Source of the DNA: Scylla paramamosain
Taxonomy: Eukaryota > Arthropoda > Malacostraca > Decapoda > Portunidae
NCBI RefSeq assembly: GCF_035594125.1
Contig: NC_087168.1
Span: 17,823,150-17,887,149, forward strand
DNA length: 64,000 nucleotides
Direction of reading: 5' to 3'
Shown: positions 27,067 through 63,691 of the stretch, in pieces
How the letters are laid out: each line of letters begins with the position of its first letter
Numbering within the stretch: the first letter of the stretch is position 1
Notes under the pieces: generated by a model
Told to the model about the DNA's origin: nothing
Databases searched by the model: none
What the model saw: the letters and a program-made list of their open reading frames with translations, nothing else
Translations under genes and position numbers: made by a program

Positions 27067-29478
27067 GTTAGTATTTGTTGGCAGAAGATTTCTTCATCTC
27101 ATCATCATCATAATAATCGCCACCATTGTATCCTGTTGTTGTTGCTGCTGCTGCTGCTGCTGCTGGTTTTCCATTGGTGCCAGTCTCATATTTATACATA
27201 GTGTAAATCAGTCAGTCTGTTGTCTGTAAGGGCTCTATGGAGTACACCTCAAATCCCACTGAGGTTTTGCATTGTACCTTGAAGTTTGAGTGTGTTGGGT
27301 TCGGTAATACCAGACCTTGTTTATTTAAAGTGTAATTATATTTATACCATGAAAGAAATTCCCAAATTTTCACATCTTTTTTGTAACAGTATTGGATAGA
27401 ATCAGGCTTGGATAGAATCATCAACCTCCCACTGTCAGCTGTCACCTAGTACAGACACAGTTGAAGTTTATTTCTTTTGTTAGGCTCCCTAGTTTGCCTC
27501 TTAATGAGTTTTCTCCTGGTTATATGTGATATTCAGACAGTGACATATTAAGGATGTTAGGATACTCATATAGAAGTTAAGATGGTCTGCCTGAAAAATG
27601 ACTTATTTGTTATTTTAATTCATAAACAATTTTTCAACTTTTTGTCATATGTCACACAAGCCATTTTCATTTAATAGTGACTAAATTTTAGATGGAAAAG
27701 GAAAACTTATTTTATCATTGGTTAGTTGGTGCATTCATTCATTTAGAAATTATTCTAACTGACATTGTTTCATTCATCATGTTTGGAAAATGGCTTGTTG
27801 CATAATGGATATATGAATGTAAGAATTCTTAATTCCTTGATTCCTCTGTTTCTAAAGTTGTTACTACCTCTTGTGTTGTATGAATTGCTGTGGGTTCATG
27901 AGGTTAGTACTGTTGATGTTATTTTATATGACAGAGAGAGTGGAGTCCTGCTCTTTCCCTGTTGTTGCCACCTATGCTCAGACATTGCTTTGGATTGGTC
28001 AGATAGAAAGGACTGACACTCGTTTACCTTGAATCCTTCCACTTGAAGTAATTCACTTTGTTTTTCAAAATTTAGTAATGCCACAGTTGGCAGATCCAGA
28101 TGTTTTTAATCAATCATGTTTTTAAAGCTTTTGGTTAAGTAGAGTATGTAGACTTGGGTTACATCTTTGTGGAATTAAGTTGGATTTGAAGTCTTCCTTT
28201 CAACTTGGCAGTAATACTCATGCGAGTTGCAATCTCAAAGTTGAGACAATCATTGAAGAAAATGGGAAGAAAGAAAAAAAAATTATATTCCAGATGCTTT
28301 TTGACTGGGAGAAATGATGCTATATGATCTGTGAGAACTTTTGAAAAAAACATGAATGAGAATATAAATTACTCATGTGAATAGTCCAGAAACTTTGCGA
28401 TTGCATCTTGTTACATCCTGAGATTGGGGTTCACGACTCTTGAGAACTAAATATCTTGAAGTATTTCTTCTTTTGTATACTTTACTGTGTTTACCAGTGC
28501 AAAATACAACTTTTTGCCAGATATCAGGTATCCTTGTGGTACTGGGTAGAGGTGTACTAGTGGATTCTGATGCTATTGAGGTGAGTGTCTAACATCCCAC
28601 TTTATATAATTAATTTCCAGATGCCTCCAGATGTATTGTGGTTGAATCATTATTTAGGAAGCATGTTGAATAAAGTAGCTTCTTACTGAGACACTAATTG
28701 ATCCTATAATATATCCTAATGTAAGAAGGTTGCTGCAAATCCAAGGGTTAGTGTAATTTTTTTTGCAGCTTGCCTTTCCATACAGGCTGCTTAGTGAATG
28801 TAATGTGGAGGCATGTGAAAATTAAAGGGTAATTAGAGTATCTGCTGTGTTCCTTGTTAAAAGGCCAGTCATGTTATCCTAAAAAACAACTTGGCTTTTT
28901 GCTATAATCCATGGTAAACACCTTCAAACTATTACTGATCAGTCTCACTCTTGGTGGATATCCTTGATTAGTTTCTAGTAAGGGACAGATCAGTAAGTAA
29001 TGATTAGTCCAGTAGAATGGGACATTGTTGAGTAGTGGGTTTGTAGTATCATGGATAATGCCTGTAAATACTTTCTTATTCTTGAACTTAATCAGAAACC
29101 TCATTCACTGCTTTTTAAATCTGTAATAAGCTCCAACCACAGAGATAAGGAAGAAACCTTAAATTGTAATTTGTTTATTTAATTCTGTACTGAGTAGTGA
29201 CTTACAGCACTGCTATTCACAGTCAACATGTGTGACACAGGGAGTTCACTGACACAAACAAGGCAATGTTGCTCAAGAGGTTTTATGATTCAGACAGAGA
29301 TAGGCTGGGTATGAATCCTGCTGCTGCAAAAGAAAAATGTAGCATTATAGGACTTTTATAGTTTCCAGAATTGTTTGCAGTTTCCTTCTTGAATGTTACC
29401 TTGCATGTGCAGGAAGTGATGAATAGTAAAGTAAAAAAAATATGAAAGAAATAATCTCATAAATACTATCAGGTATGC
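27067..29478. other. SNUPN 3' UTR and convergent intergenic spacer
   Basis: AT-rich, no coding exon seen; likely includes the SNUPN 3' UTR up to about 28.7 kb and then the spacer before RUVBL2. Confidence 0.5.
28669..28674 (+). terminator. Candidate poly(A) signal of SNUPN
   Basis: AATAAA on the + strand 1.6 kb after the stop codon. It is the first canonical one noticed downstream, and implies a long 3' UTR if used. Confidence 0.4.
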
Positions 29479-29484
29479 TTTATT
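29479..29484 (-). terminator. Candidate poly(A) signal of RUVBL2
   Basis: AATAAA on the minus strand, about 100 bp beyond the RUVBL2 stop codon: well placed for a short 3' UTR. Confidence 0.55.
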
Positions 29485-29581
29485 AATAATGAATGAATGC
29501 AGGTTTGGTTGATGGCCAACTCCCATGGGGAGCCACACAGCCTCTCCAGGTAATTCCTGCTGGTCCACTCATGTTGTAGAC

Positions 29582-39076
<9,495 letters not shown>

Positions 39077-39112
39077 GGTGCCGCGTGCCACTCCTGTGTT
39101 GTGAAGGCGGAC

Positions 39113-39167
39113 TGAGCGCTGATTGGCTGCAGCACCGGGACGCTGTCCGCTTATTGGCTCACATTGG
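39113..39167 (-). promoter_or_regulatory. CCAAT-box cluster upstream of RUVBL2
   Basis: Three CCAAT boxes on the minus strand (ATTGG at 39122-39126, 39153-39157, 39163-39167) lie 46-91 bp upstream of the RUVBL2 ATG in GC-rich DNA, a housekeeping-promoter pattern. No TATA box is visible. Confidence 0.6.
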
Positions 39168-39512
39168 GTCTCGATCTTGGTCGGTCTTTGCAACGGCTTG
39201 CTACATTTGTGTCCTACTAACATAATAGAAAAAGCTGGTAGTTATTTGGATTAATATAAAAAAAAGTCCGTAAAAAAAGCGCGTTAAATATCGCACAATA
39301 TCATGAAAAGTAACACTAATAACCCAACAGAACAATTTTTTTTAGTTAGCTTTACACATGGCACTAAAAACAATACTAATTACTCTGAATACCTTACGTT
39401 TCATGTTTCGAGGATTTTTAACTTCCAAAGCAATCAGTTGGGTGCACATATAACCATTCCGTAGATTAGTTCTTATGAAGCTGAAAACACAGGGAGGAAG
39501 CTGGGCGTCACC

Positions 39513-39526
39513 GTCACCATGACAAC
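39513..39526. promoter_or_regulatory. RFX X-box candidate for IFT81
   Basis: GTCACCATGACAAC matches the X-box consensus GTNRCC-N2-RGYAAC at 13 of 14 positions. RFX factors bind this motif to drive ciliary genes such as IFT components. It lies about 780 bp before the IFT81 ATG in the shared region with RUVBL2; a 5' UTR intron could place it close to the true start site. Confidence 0.6.
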
Positions 39527-39638
39527 GGTACACAACAGAGCGACACATTGTAACATTCCAGTGCGCAGAGACAACGAAGTTGGGCAACCTTTACTGCAAT
39601 AACTTCAAAACTACAATAGTGAGAATGTCTCGACTGCC

Positions 39639-39641
<3 letters not shown>

Positions 39642-39698
<57 letters not shown>
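39642..39698. repeat. (GA)n microsatellite in the RUVBL2/IFT81 intergenic region
   Basis: About 28 GA units, between the X-box and the IFT81 ATG. On the opposite strand this is (CT)n; in arthropods GAGAG is the GAGA-factor motif. Confidence 0.9.
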
Positions 39699-39700
<2 letters not shown>

Positions 39701-40308
39701 CAGATTAAAATAACTTAATCACCTTCACGAGCCACCAATATTTTACAAACTGAAAGAGTGCATCCTATTTTGTGTATGGAATACTTTAAGCAGAAATAAA
39801 TCTCTCAAATTATCAAAAGTAATGGTGTACACTCATATATGCCCCTATTACCTTTACAACATAAAGAGAAGAGCTGTGGTCTTATTTTTTATTGTTTCAA
39901 GGAGAATGACTTTGCTGCATCCTTCTTTACTTTTAAAAGGAGATAAAAAAAATGCCTTATTTTTTTTTTCAAACAAGACATTATTACCGCCTCATTTTCA
40001 GTTGTCATTTGTCTGGTGTGTAAAAAAAATTCGCCTGATCTCTTAGACTTGAACATTAAAATTTCACTCACTGGAGAAATGTATAGAAACTTTGCCTAAT
40101 CTTTCAAACAGATCATTAGCAGAATTTCCATCTCATTTTCAACTGTCAGATTCTGGTGCTGTATTTTACCTTCATTCAAGCAGGAGAAAATGTAAAGAAA
40201 ACGTGCCTTATCTTTAAAACTAAACACTTATCTCATGTTCATCTATTACACATAACTCTCGCATCTAGCAGATTTGAAGTGCTGGAAACAGGTGACTGAC
40301 AAGCAACC

Positions 40309-49383
<9,075 letters not shown>

Positions 49384-50019
49384 GCTGGCCACTGGTGCTT
49401 TGAAGGGTGCTCATCTATACTGCTGTTGGCCAACCTTCTTGCTAACCTGAAAATTGGAGAAAAAAAGAGGACGTAAACTTCAGGAGCCTATTATGACCTA
49501 TTAGATGTGACAGTAATGTGATATTTTCAATTTCCTTGAACTCAATAGCCATTTTCACTGTCAGGAACACCAAGGAGGGATTCCAAACATTTTATATCGT
49601 ACAGTGTTAGTTTCAATGTAGGTAAATATGTAATGTCCATTGCTTTGATCTACACTGAGTTCCTGAGTCTATACTGAGGCTTTTCTTGTTCTTGTTCCTG
49701 TATGGGTTAGTTCTTGCATGGATGATTTTATTCTTCTAGCAAAGTTTAATAGTGTATATCATAAAGGTGTAAAGGTGTTTTCCTGATTAACATTTCTGTG
49801 TCTGATTCTCTCCTGCCTGTTACTCTGTCAACTCTACCACTATATTTCCAAAGTGGTTGTCTTTTGTATCACATATTCTGAGTTTTATGAACAGTTTTAC
49901 ATTACCTGTACACATCTTTTCTGTGTGTTCTTGTGTGGCTGTGTTGCACAACACTTTCTACTTATTTTCATGTGCATCTTAACTGTCTCCATAGCAAAAT
50001 TATGTAAAAATATTGTAAA

Positions 50020-50075
50020 TCTACAGGGAATGCCACATGTAAGCCCAGTGGCTTTTGTAGCTTCCCTTATGTTGT
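50020..50075 (+). mobile_element. CR1-like 3' end scrap
   Basis: About 55 bp similar to the last part of the element (gccacatgtaagcc...cagcttcccttatg-like), abutting a (TA)n tract. Confidence 0.45.
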
Positions 50076-50079
50076 TTTA

Positions 50080-50179
<100 letters not shown>

Positions 50180-50319
50180 TTTCACACCTAAAATCTAAAA
50201 GCTGAATAATAAAAAAAATGAGATAAAAAGTTAACAGATGTCATCTCAAAAACATATATGCATTAGGCTTTGTACTTAGATATAATCCTTCTTTTGCCTT
50301 ATGGAACAATGCTAGTATG

Positions 50320-50440
50320 ACTTGAACTCTGAAGAGGGAGATTACAAGACATTTATTCTCCAATTTTGGATGACCCTTTGGACCTCTATGGACCTTCTTT
50401 TTTTTTTCTGTTCTTTTGCCCTTGGCCAGTGCCCCTCTTA
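50320..50440 (+). mobile_element. Jockey-like 3' tail fragment
   Basis: Matches the tail of the 37 kb element (aagagggagattacaagacattta, gaccctttggacc, cccttggccagtg segments in order). Confidence 0.55.
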
Positions 50441-51064
50441 CATTGACCCATTCACTGCTATTTGGTACATCTGCACTTAATTACTAACCACTCTGGGACA
50501 TTTCCTCTTGTTCTACAGCCACCTCCAAACACTATACTGGCTAGAAATTGCAAAATCTATTATTTTCATCCATGTCCTTCTCCAAGGTGCTTAAAAAGAT
50601 TTTATTCATTGTTTTTAGTGCTGTGAATTATTGCATATTGCAGTGAAAGGGTTAAAAAGAAAGAAAGAAAACAAAACTATTTCAATGATTACTTAGCCTT
50701 GGTGTGGCCATCATGGTATGTGAGACAGTACTTTAGTTAAAGGGAAGTTGCTTATAGTGAAGGCATGTGGGGCACACCTGAGGATACTGACGCCACCTGC
50801 CAGCCTGATAACAGGGGACAGGACAGCACCAGACACATGAGTGAGCACAGGTGAGGGATAATTACAAATCTATCTCATGTTTCTTGCTCTCGGCTTCACC
50901 AAACAATCACACCCATGCTATGTGTTAAGGTTCTAGGTCAGAATAATTATTGGAGATTTCTGCAATGAGAAATTCAATAGTTAAATAAATAAATAAATAA
51001 ATAAACAAGTAGTAGATAGAAATAATACTAGTAACAAATAAATAATCACATTAACTTAATAATA

Positions 51065-51146
51065 ATAAATTTCATGATGACAATAATAATGATGATGATG
51101 ATAAGGAGGAGGAGGAATATGGTGATGATGATGATGCTTATATTAA

Positions 51147-51181
<35 letters not shown>

Positions 51182-51376
51182 ATAATAATAATGATAACTG
51201 TAATAATGATAATAATAGTAATTATGATAACAGCTGATAAAATAACTAATAATAACAATAACAACAATGACAACAACAACAGCTACTACTACTACTACTA
51301 CTATTACTACTACTACTACTACTACTACTAATGATAATAATAATAATGATAACAAAACAACAACAGCAACAATGAA

Positions 51377-51429
<53 letters not shown>

Positions 51430-51501
51430 CAATAATAATAATAATATAATAATGATAACAATAATGAAAATAATAATAATAACAATTAATAATATTACTA
51501 T

Positions 51502-51542
<41 letters not shown>

Positions 51543-51545
51543 ACA
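51065..51545. repeat. Mosaic trinucleotide region (GAT, TAC, ATA)
   Basis: Nearly 500 bp of switching trinucleotide repeats; open frames here are artefacts. Confidence 0.95.
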
Positions 51546-51940
51546 GTAACAACAACAACAATAATTTAATTTTATTTGAGGATATAGGCAACTCAACAGG
51601 TATACCATAAAATGGAATACATTGTAAACATAACAGGTATGAAAAAAAAAAAACTATTATCTTTATTCTCAAACTGCGGATGTGGTTGTCGCTAGGATTG
51701 TCAATGCGGATACGGATATTGCACTCACTGCCCATGCGGATGCGGCAAAAGAAAAAAAAAAAAAAAAAAAAATGATGGTCCACGGATGCGAATGCGGATA
51801 TTCGATACAAGTTTAGGGCAGCCACCAAGCACATATAACGTATGCCTGTGCACAGGGTCTTGAAGCACAGCAGTTGTTTCATCCTCATATGAACATTTCT
51901 ATCACTAAGTTTAGTTCTGCATGTTTGGTCATTCATTTAC

Positions 51941-51941
<1 letters not shown>

Positions 51942-51999
<58 letters not shown>
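51942..51999. repeat. (CA)n microsatellite
   Basis: About 29 CA units, 100 bp before the CCAAT-rich patch. Confidence 0.95.
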
Positions 52000-52001
<2 letters not shown>

Positions 52002-52094
52002 GTTCATAATTACCCTTTGCTTTTCCATAATAAATAAACAAAAAATATAGCACTGTCCGTCGCTGTCGGCTGCGGAATTAAGCCAACGTTAATT

Positions 52095-52190
52095 TCATTG
52101 GCTGACAGGAACATTGGTGGGGCTTCTGGGTCGCTCATTGGCCGGAAGGAGTGATGTCTTGGCGTTTCAGTCGCCCATTGGCATATTACT
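52095..52190. promoter_or_regulatory. Orphan CCAAT-rich promoter-like patch
   Basis: Four ATTGG boxes occur in about 90 bp, the first within ATTGGCTGAC as in the 15.8 kb promoter. A donor-like CTG|GTGAGA follows at about 52218. No coding exon was recognised on either side, so the gene it might serve is unknown. Confidence 0.35.
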
Positions 52191-52219
52191 GTTCATGAGC
52201 TTGCGTAATCTCGACTGGT

Positions 52220-55230
<3,011 letters not shown>

Positions 55231-55233
55231 ATG

Positions 55234-56929
55234 TAGGGGAGAGTGGGGCACATTGAACAGGGTTTTTAGAATTTCTTCTGTGGACAAAAATCTGTCACCC
55301 TGAGTTTAATCTACTACATACCATGTCGAACTACATACCATGGTACTACATACCATCTTTTATGCTAATATTTCTCTTCAATAATATTTGTTGTATCACC
55401 ATTTCCTAGGAGTGAATTTGGCAACGGAAAAATATTTTTCAAAGCGGCTCAATGTGCCCACATTGAACCTTGGTTACACGGCATTTTTACTCTAATCACA
55501 TTTGTAGGTTATTACTTCAAGTCCATAGAAAATTACTAAATTCACCTTTGCAAATCAAATGATCTTTTCTTTGGTTACATAGAAAATACTAAAAACATTT
55601 CCTTTTAGTTACATTTTATTCATATTTGTCTTCAAATTAATAAAAAAAAAATAATAAATTCACCTCTGTAAAAAAATATTTTTCTTTGGTTAGCTACTTA
55701 AAACTACAAATATTTCTTTTGGTTACGCTACATTCATACTTTCCTGACATTTGTATATAAATCCACAGCAAGCTGTATCATGGACTGCATTCTTTTCATG
55801 CCACCAGAAGCAATGGGTTTAGGAAGGCACATCACAATATCATCTTCCAAAACTTTCGTCTTGTCCTCACAAAGTGGTTTGATGAATTTTCCTGATTGGC
55901 GATAAAAATCGACATCATAAGAGGTTTCCCTTTCTTTTGTGAATACTTTACCTATCTGACCAACATAAAATAACCACTTATTCTTTGATTTTACAGGTGT
56001 GAATCTTATAAGAACAAACTCTCCAACTTCTGGCTCCTTTCTTGCCTGTTCCTCTGCTGGAACCTCTTTGAAGTCCTCTTCATATTCACTTGATTCCTCC
56101 TGTATGGATATGTTTACAAGTTCATTATCTGAACTTTCTTCGGCAACAGTTAGTCTCTTCTTTTGCCTTTGATAACTTTTCTTCATGCTTCCTTATGAAG
56201 CATTTTCTTTCTCCGGATTGCTCGTGATTACCTTGGATCCGACAAATTTAGTTTTGCAGCCTTGTTTCGTGGATAGAACTGATAATTTTCACTTTGGTAG
56301 AGGTCGCAAACCTAACAGTTCTTCAAAACTTATATGATGATACAGTCTGTCACTTGGACAGGATTCCTAGTCAATGGTCATTGCAGAAACTGCTGATGAT
56401 GTAGGAACATTCAGGTCTCTGAGGATCCACCAGTTCTACTCCAACAGTTATATTGTTGCTTTGATTAGGGTTAGGCCAATATCAACCTACGTTCACCTGT
56501 ACGGAGGAGTACGCTGAACCATGTTCAATGTGCCCCTTCTTTAGTGGTTTAATGTGTCCCATTTTTTGCCATTTGAAAAAAAAAAAATCAGTTTCAAATC
56601 CTGATATAGGTCTACTCAAATCTAATAAAGATGTTTTTGTAATCTTTCTTTATTATATTATCCATTTCAGTAGTTTGATTAAAATCATCATCTACATAAA
56701 TATTATAAGCAGGATCGGTACTCACCCTAAAAACTTTACTTTTTAGGTTCAAATTTTAGATAATAGCCTTGAAACACGTCCTCCGCCAATGAAGGCTGGT
56801 ATCTTACTGGGGACTGAGTGAGTGTTGAGTAGACGGTTCTTACACGGGAGACATCTTCGGGGAGGAAGAAAATACTAATCCTGGAAAATCAAATAGTTCA
56901 GTTTGTTCAATGTGCCCCACTCTCCCCTA
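55234..56929 (-). mobile_element. Deleted pogo/Tigger-like DNA transposon
   Basis: TIRs TA-GGGGAGAGTGGGGCACATTG (55234 on) and its exact inverted partner ending at 56929, flanked by TA. Internal CAATGTGCCC motifs recur at 55452 and 56524, near the ends. At 1.7 kb it is too short for an intact transposase; only the C-terminal ORF survives. Confidence 0.8.
55734..56186 (-). pseudogene. Transposase C-terminal remnant (150 aa)
   Basis: Open frame starting MKKSYQRQKK, then an acidic stretch (SSDNELVNISIQEESSEYEED), and a compact C-terminal block (VGEFVLIRFTPVKSKNKW, FYVGQIGKVF, DVDFYRQSGKFI, VMCLPKPI). This block is of the type seen at the C-terminus of pogo/Tigger-like transposases. No DDE catalytic core is present. 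Sits wholly inside the TIR-bounded element, so it is not counted as a host gene. Confidence 0.65.
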
Positions 56930-57896
56930 CCAGGTTAGAATTTTCTCAATACAGTAGGGTGTCCCGCGAGTTAATGTACATACTTCGCGATTTGATAGTT
57001 CAAGTAATTCTAAGTCCAAAATAGTCTGTACACATGCTGTGTTTTGCTTTATTTTTCGATAAATTAACGTGTAAGTTGTATGTTGGAGGAACAGCTCGCT
57101 TGTTGGGTGGGCCTCCGCCTCCCTCCCTCCCACCTCGAGTGACGCCGCGCGGCATAAAGTGATAATTTCTTGTGTACAATCTATGCAGTAAAAGCTTTAC
57201 AGGAAACAGCAAATGAGAGATTAAATTTCTGTTTGTGTAATTAAAGAAAATGTACAGGTAACCCAGCAATACAGTGTTTGTTAAGTGCTACTTTTTAAAC
57301 ATACATGGCAATTCACTGCAACTGTCACCCACCAACACCCAGTTGACATCTTGACAGCTAAGTGAAAGGCCTCGTCAATCAGCTTACTGTCAAAGTGCAT
57401 CTTTTTGCTACGGTGAAGATGTCTTTTACTGTCAGTAACACTGAGTGTTCGCACATGGTGTTCATGTGATGATATTCATGACATGATATTCCTTGTGTGA
57501 TGGGAATGCCTGGGCTGCAGCAGCAGAATACAGACACAGGTATCCAGACAGAAGACACACAGATGACAGTGTTCTACATAGTGTGTCAGCATCTCCGTGA
57601 GAGAGGATGTTTCTCTTGTACTTCTGCAGCAGCTGAACGAATAGGAGCAGGTCATGATGGCATCATCCGGATGACAATATGAAGCCCCACCATCAGTACA
57701 ATACAAACACAAATACACAAATACATAAATTCACGGAGCATAGCATTACTTGACCTGACTCTGAAAAAAAAAAAAATTTAAAGGGACATTTGCAGGAGTG
57801 GCGAGAAAACCGGGCAGTCATGAAGGTGGTGAGTTGAGTCATGGCCGGCTGGAGGGAGCCCAGTGGTCACACGTAGTGGGTTCGGTAATCCAGGTT

Positions 57897-58181
<285 letters not shown>

Positions 58182-58185
58182 TGGC

Positions 58186-58405
58186 ATTACCTGACGGGCA
58201 CCTGTAGCTATTCAACCCTCCCTCTGTTCCCCTCTCTGCCGTGTTTTCAGCCTTATCGCTGAGCTGCTTAAGAGTCAAAATCAGTTTCCAAGCATCACCT
58301 GACGGACACCTGTAAGTAACCTGACCCTCCCTCTGCTCCCCCACGCCGCCGTGATATGATCCTTACCGCTGAGCTGCTTAAGAGTCAACACCAGTGTCTA
58401 AGAAC
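58186..58405. repeat. ~108-bp tandem duplication beside the (GA)n block
   Basis: Two copies from cattacctgacgggcacctg to gctgagctgcttaagagtc, just upstream of the TATA promoter. Confidence 0.8.
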
Positions 58406-58457
58406 TATCTGCTAAGTGTAGCTACGAGTGCTCCCTCCCTTTCCCCGCACTGTTGTG

Positions 58458-58489
58458 TATAAAAGAGGGCGAGGAGACAAGGATAGTCA
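58458..58489 (+). promoter_or_regulatory. TATA-box plus initiator core promoter
   Basis: TATAAAAG at 58458-58465 is followed 31 nt later by the arthropod-style initiator core TCAG (A at 58489). The following 84 nt lack ATG and end at a donor, CTAAAG|GTGAAA (58572). This looks like a 5' UTR exon for a + strand gene, most simply the secreted Cys-rich gene starting at 60.8 kb. Confidence 0.55.
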
Positions 58490-59747
58490 GCTTGCTCCAG
58501 CGACAGTCCACCGAATCGTGACAACGTCCTCGTCTGGTGTTCAGTTCCTTCGCGAAGAAGATAACACTAAAGGTGAAACTTTTCATTGGACTCAGTCTGT
58601 TTTTCTCATTTTGAATTACATTATGAATACATACATGTATTGATGATGTTAGATTTGAAGTTTTTACATTCTACATTGTAGCTATTTTGTTTTTCTGATT
58701 CTAAATGAAGAGTCCATCCTCTGTATTGGGTGAGTGTTTATTACACTTGCAGGTATATATTCATTCATATATGATATGTATTAGTTATATATCCTGCAAG
58801 TGTAAGTGATAAACACTCACGCAGTACGGAGGATAGGGTATACTTTTAGGATAGGAAATAAAACAAATATATATAAAAATAAAGCAAACAAGCTGCGGTA
58901 TGAAACGTAAAAACTGCAATTCTATCATTGACTCACGTATGTGTTCATAATGTAATCCAAGATGAAACGTACAAAGACTTAGGGTTCAGTAAACAGGCAA
59001 ACGATGAGAGATTCATGAAGATTGCGTTCGGCTTTCAAACAGTTCAATGCTACTTGATACCCGAGCTTGTTTATCCTTGATTCCAACTCCTTATTACAAT
59101 GGTTCGTCTTCTTGAACGCCTTTTTCTCTCATCTGGAATATTTTCAAAGGTTACAAAGATAATATTAAATTCTTACATACGTTTCCGGAAGTAAAGACAC
59201 AGAATCTCTGTTAAATTATCACTAGAATCATGAATATACATTTAAAAATCACAATAGCTTTCACTAAAACCTGTCCGTTCGATGTTTTGAACACAAGTAT
59301 CTTACTGGTGTTATAAAAACCTAACTAAGAGCTCACATTCCTCCGCAATTTAACTTCAGCATTTTTAATGATCAAGGTCTGCACCAGTTCATTTGAGCTA
59401 TCCCTGTCTCATCGTGCGTACAAGTATGTCAGCAAGATTTACAGAAAATTACACTGTTAGAAAAAAATAGTGTTGTCCCCCAAAGTATTAACAAAAACTT
59501 CAGTGACGTATAAGCAGAGGGAGACAATAACTGTCTCGTTGCTCCTGATTATTCTGGCTCAATTTGAAATTATATGCTTTCATTCAGTTCATCTAGTTCA
59601 CGAAGCAATGTGATGTAAACTCACATCTCAGGACACCATCACCGACACAATGCTGTGATTGTGAAAGCGTTTAATTTCAGTCAGCTGTAAGCGATTGCAT
59701 TCCCTATAGTCGTGGATTTTCATCTTACTTTGCATAAAGATCTTCAT

Positions 59748-59750
<3 letters not shown>

Positions 59751-59813
<63 letters not shown>
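59751..59813. repeat. (CA)n microsatellite
   Basis: About 31 CA units. Confidence 0.95.
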
Positions 59814-59815
<2 letters not shown>

Positions 59816-59984
59816 ATTCTCGTCCTTTCTTGTTGGTCATGAATGGAAGGAACGATGGGTTATGAGGAGCTTCCATCTTTACTATCTGACATTCTTAAAG
59901 ATTAGGTAGTATAAGTTATATGTTTTTCCTTTTATTTGTGGCGGGCCATTACGAAGGTAGTGTGGATTAAGTAGGTGGTTGATG

Positions 59985-60314
59985 TGACAAGGCGGATGTA
60001 AGCAAAATTCTTAGGATCAGCAACCAGGGTAGAACAAGAAATAACGGGTTCAAGCTTGAAAAATTTAGGTTTAGGAAGGAGATAGGAAAACATTGGTTCT
60101 CAAATAGAGTAGTAGATGAGTGGAACGGACTCAGTAATCATGTTGTTAGTGCTAGGACACAAGAGAGATTTAAGAGAAGATCAGACAAGTTTATGGATGG
60201 GGATAATAGATGGAAATAGGTAGGTATACGAGTATTTCATACAGGGACTGCCACGTGTAAGCCTGGTCGCTTCTTGCAGCTTCCCTTATTTCTTATGTTC
60301 TTATGTTCTTATGA
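59985..60314 (+). mobile_element. CR1-like 3' fragment
   Basis: Closely matches 14353-14640, including agcaaaattcttagg, the DEWNGLSNHVV-like segment and the final TTCTTATG repeats (three units). Confidence 0.8.
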
Positions 60315-60492
60315 TGGCCATGGCTGTCCGACTCTCCGAATCAGATGCTGTGATTTCCAAGTATAAGCTTAGATTTAGACTACAATTCAAAGTAAAGATA
60401 CGACTACCTGCTGAATTCAGTGAAGATACCTGATATCATTCACTTGTTTCTTTTAGGGAAAGTGGTTAATCATTGCTGCGTATTAGTGGAAC

Positions 60493-60678
<186 letters not shown>

Positions 60679-60831
60679 TGTCATGAAATAAGTTAAGCCA
60701 ATGGAGAAATATATCTTGTGAATACATTTTAAACAGAGGACAACTTATATAAGGACTAAGAATAAGAATGAAACACCTTAAGACTTCTGTATAAACTGTG
60801 CAGCTCATCAGCCCGCCTCCTCTACTTTCAG

Positions 60832-62585
<1,754 letters not shown>

Positions 62586-62722
62586 GGACCACAGTATACA
62601 ACATGGTGCCTAATGATAGTGATCAATGATAGTAACACTGATGATGATAATGACAACCATAATAAGTAAGATGTTAGTGATAATGTTATGGAGAAATTAT
62701 TGGACGTAGACACATAAGAACA

Positions 62723-62728
62723 AATAAA
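62723..62728 (+). terminator. Candidate poly(A) signal of the secreted Cys-rich gene
   Basis: AATAAA 138 bp after the TAG stop at 62583-62585. Confidence 0.5.
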
Positions 62729-62729
62729 T

Positions 62730-63652
62730 TATTATATCACCTGGGAAACGTCTTTTTTTTCGCACCTATGATGAGGAGTATAAATTTCTGTGAACATAAT
62801 TCTACATTAGTTTTACTATTAGAATCACTACAAAGAAAACCAAATGCCAGCCAGCAAGACAGACAGACAGACAGACAGATAAACAGCCAGCAAGACAGAC
62901 AGTCAATCAAACACACAGTCAGCCAGACAGATCGACACACAAACAAACAGAAAGAAAAACAAGCAAGATAAACAGACCGATATCAAGCAGGCTAGACAAG
63001 TAAGCAGACATGATGAGGGGTGTCTCTGTGCCTCCTGCTTCCAAGAATGTGACGCACTCCTTCAGTAGCGAACCTTAAGAAAATAGGAAGGTAAGGATGG
63101 CTGTACAAATACATGTTGTGTTGTACTGGCTGTTGGATTTAAAGTCTCTAGGTTTATGAAAATACAATCAAACACGTGAATGTTTCTAGACAAATACATT
63201 CTTACTGACTAGCGGGACCCGTGGTTATACGGTATGACAATTTAACCATTACAGCGTTTGATATGTATACTTAAGAGGAAGACGAAAAGGAGGGAGGGAG
63301 GAGGGAGGGAGGGAGGGAGGGAGGGAGGGAAGGAAGGAACGGAGAAAGGAAGGAAGGAAGGAAGGAAGGATGGAAGGAAGGTGTAGAGGACTTAGTCAAA
63401 ATGTGTAGACACACGGAGGTACAAGAGTGTTGATATTGACGATCCTATAATATTCTACAACAGTGTAAAAATAAATGAATAAATAAATAAATAAAAGAAT
63501 GTAATAAGAGGCTTATACACGTGCGCAAAAAAGCTGCATTTCTCTTGTAGACATGTTAACTCCTGCGTGTGTTATCTTACAGGACATGTGCAGGCGAAAT
63601 GTTTTCCTTCTACTCATGCAGAAAAAAAAAATAAATAAATGAATAAATAAAA

Positions 63653-63691
<39 letters not shown>

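Noticed and set aside
39342..39587. 81-aa minus-strand open frame between RUVBL2 and IFT81
   Set aside because: No domain or splice context; it overlaps the X-box region and is probably chance.
55734..56186. A host gene encoding an acidic nuclear protein
   Set aside because: It lies inside matched TIRs with TA flanks and looks like a transposase C-terminus.
57000..57269. 89-aa minus-strand open frame with a Gly/Arg-rich stretch
   Set aside because: Composition-driven, no domain recognised; may be part of an unidentified transposon end.
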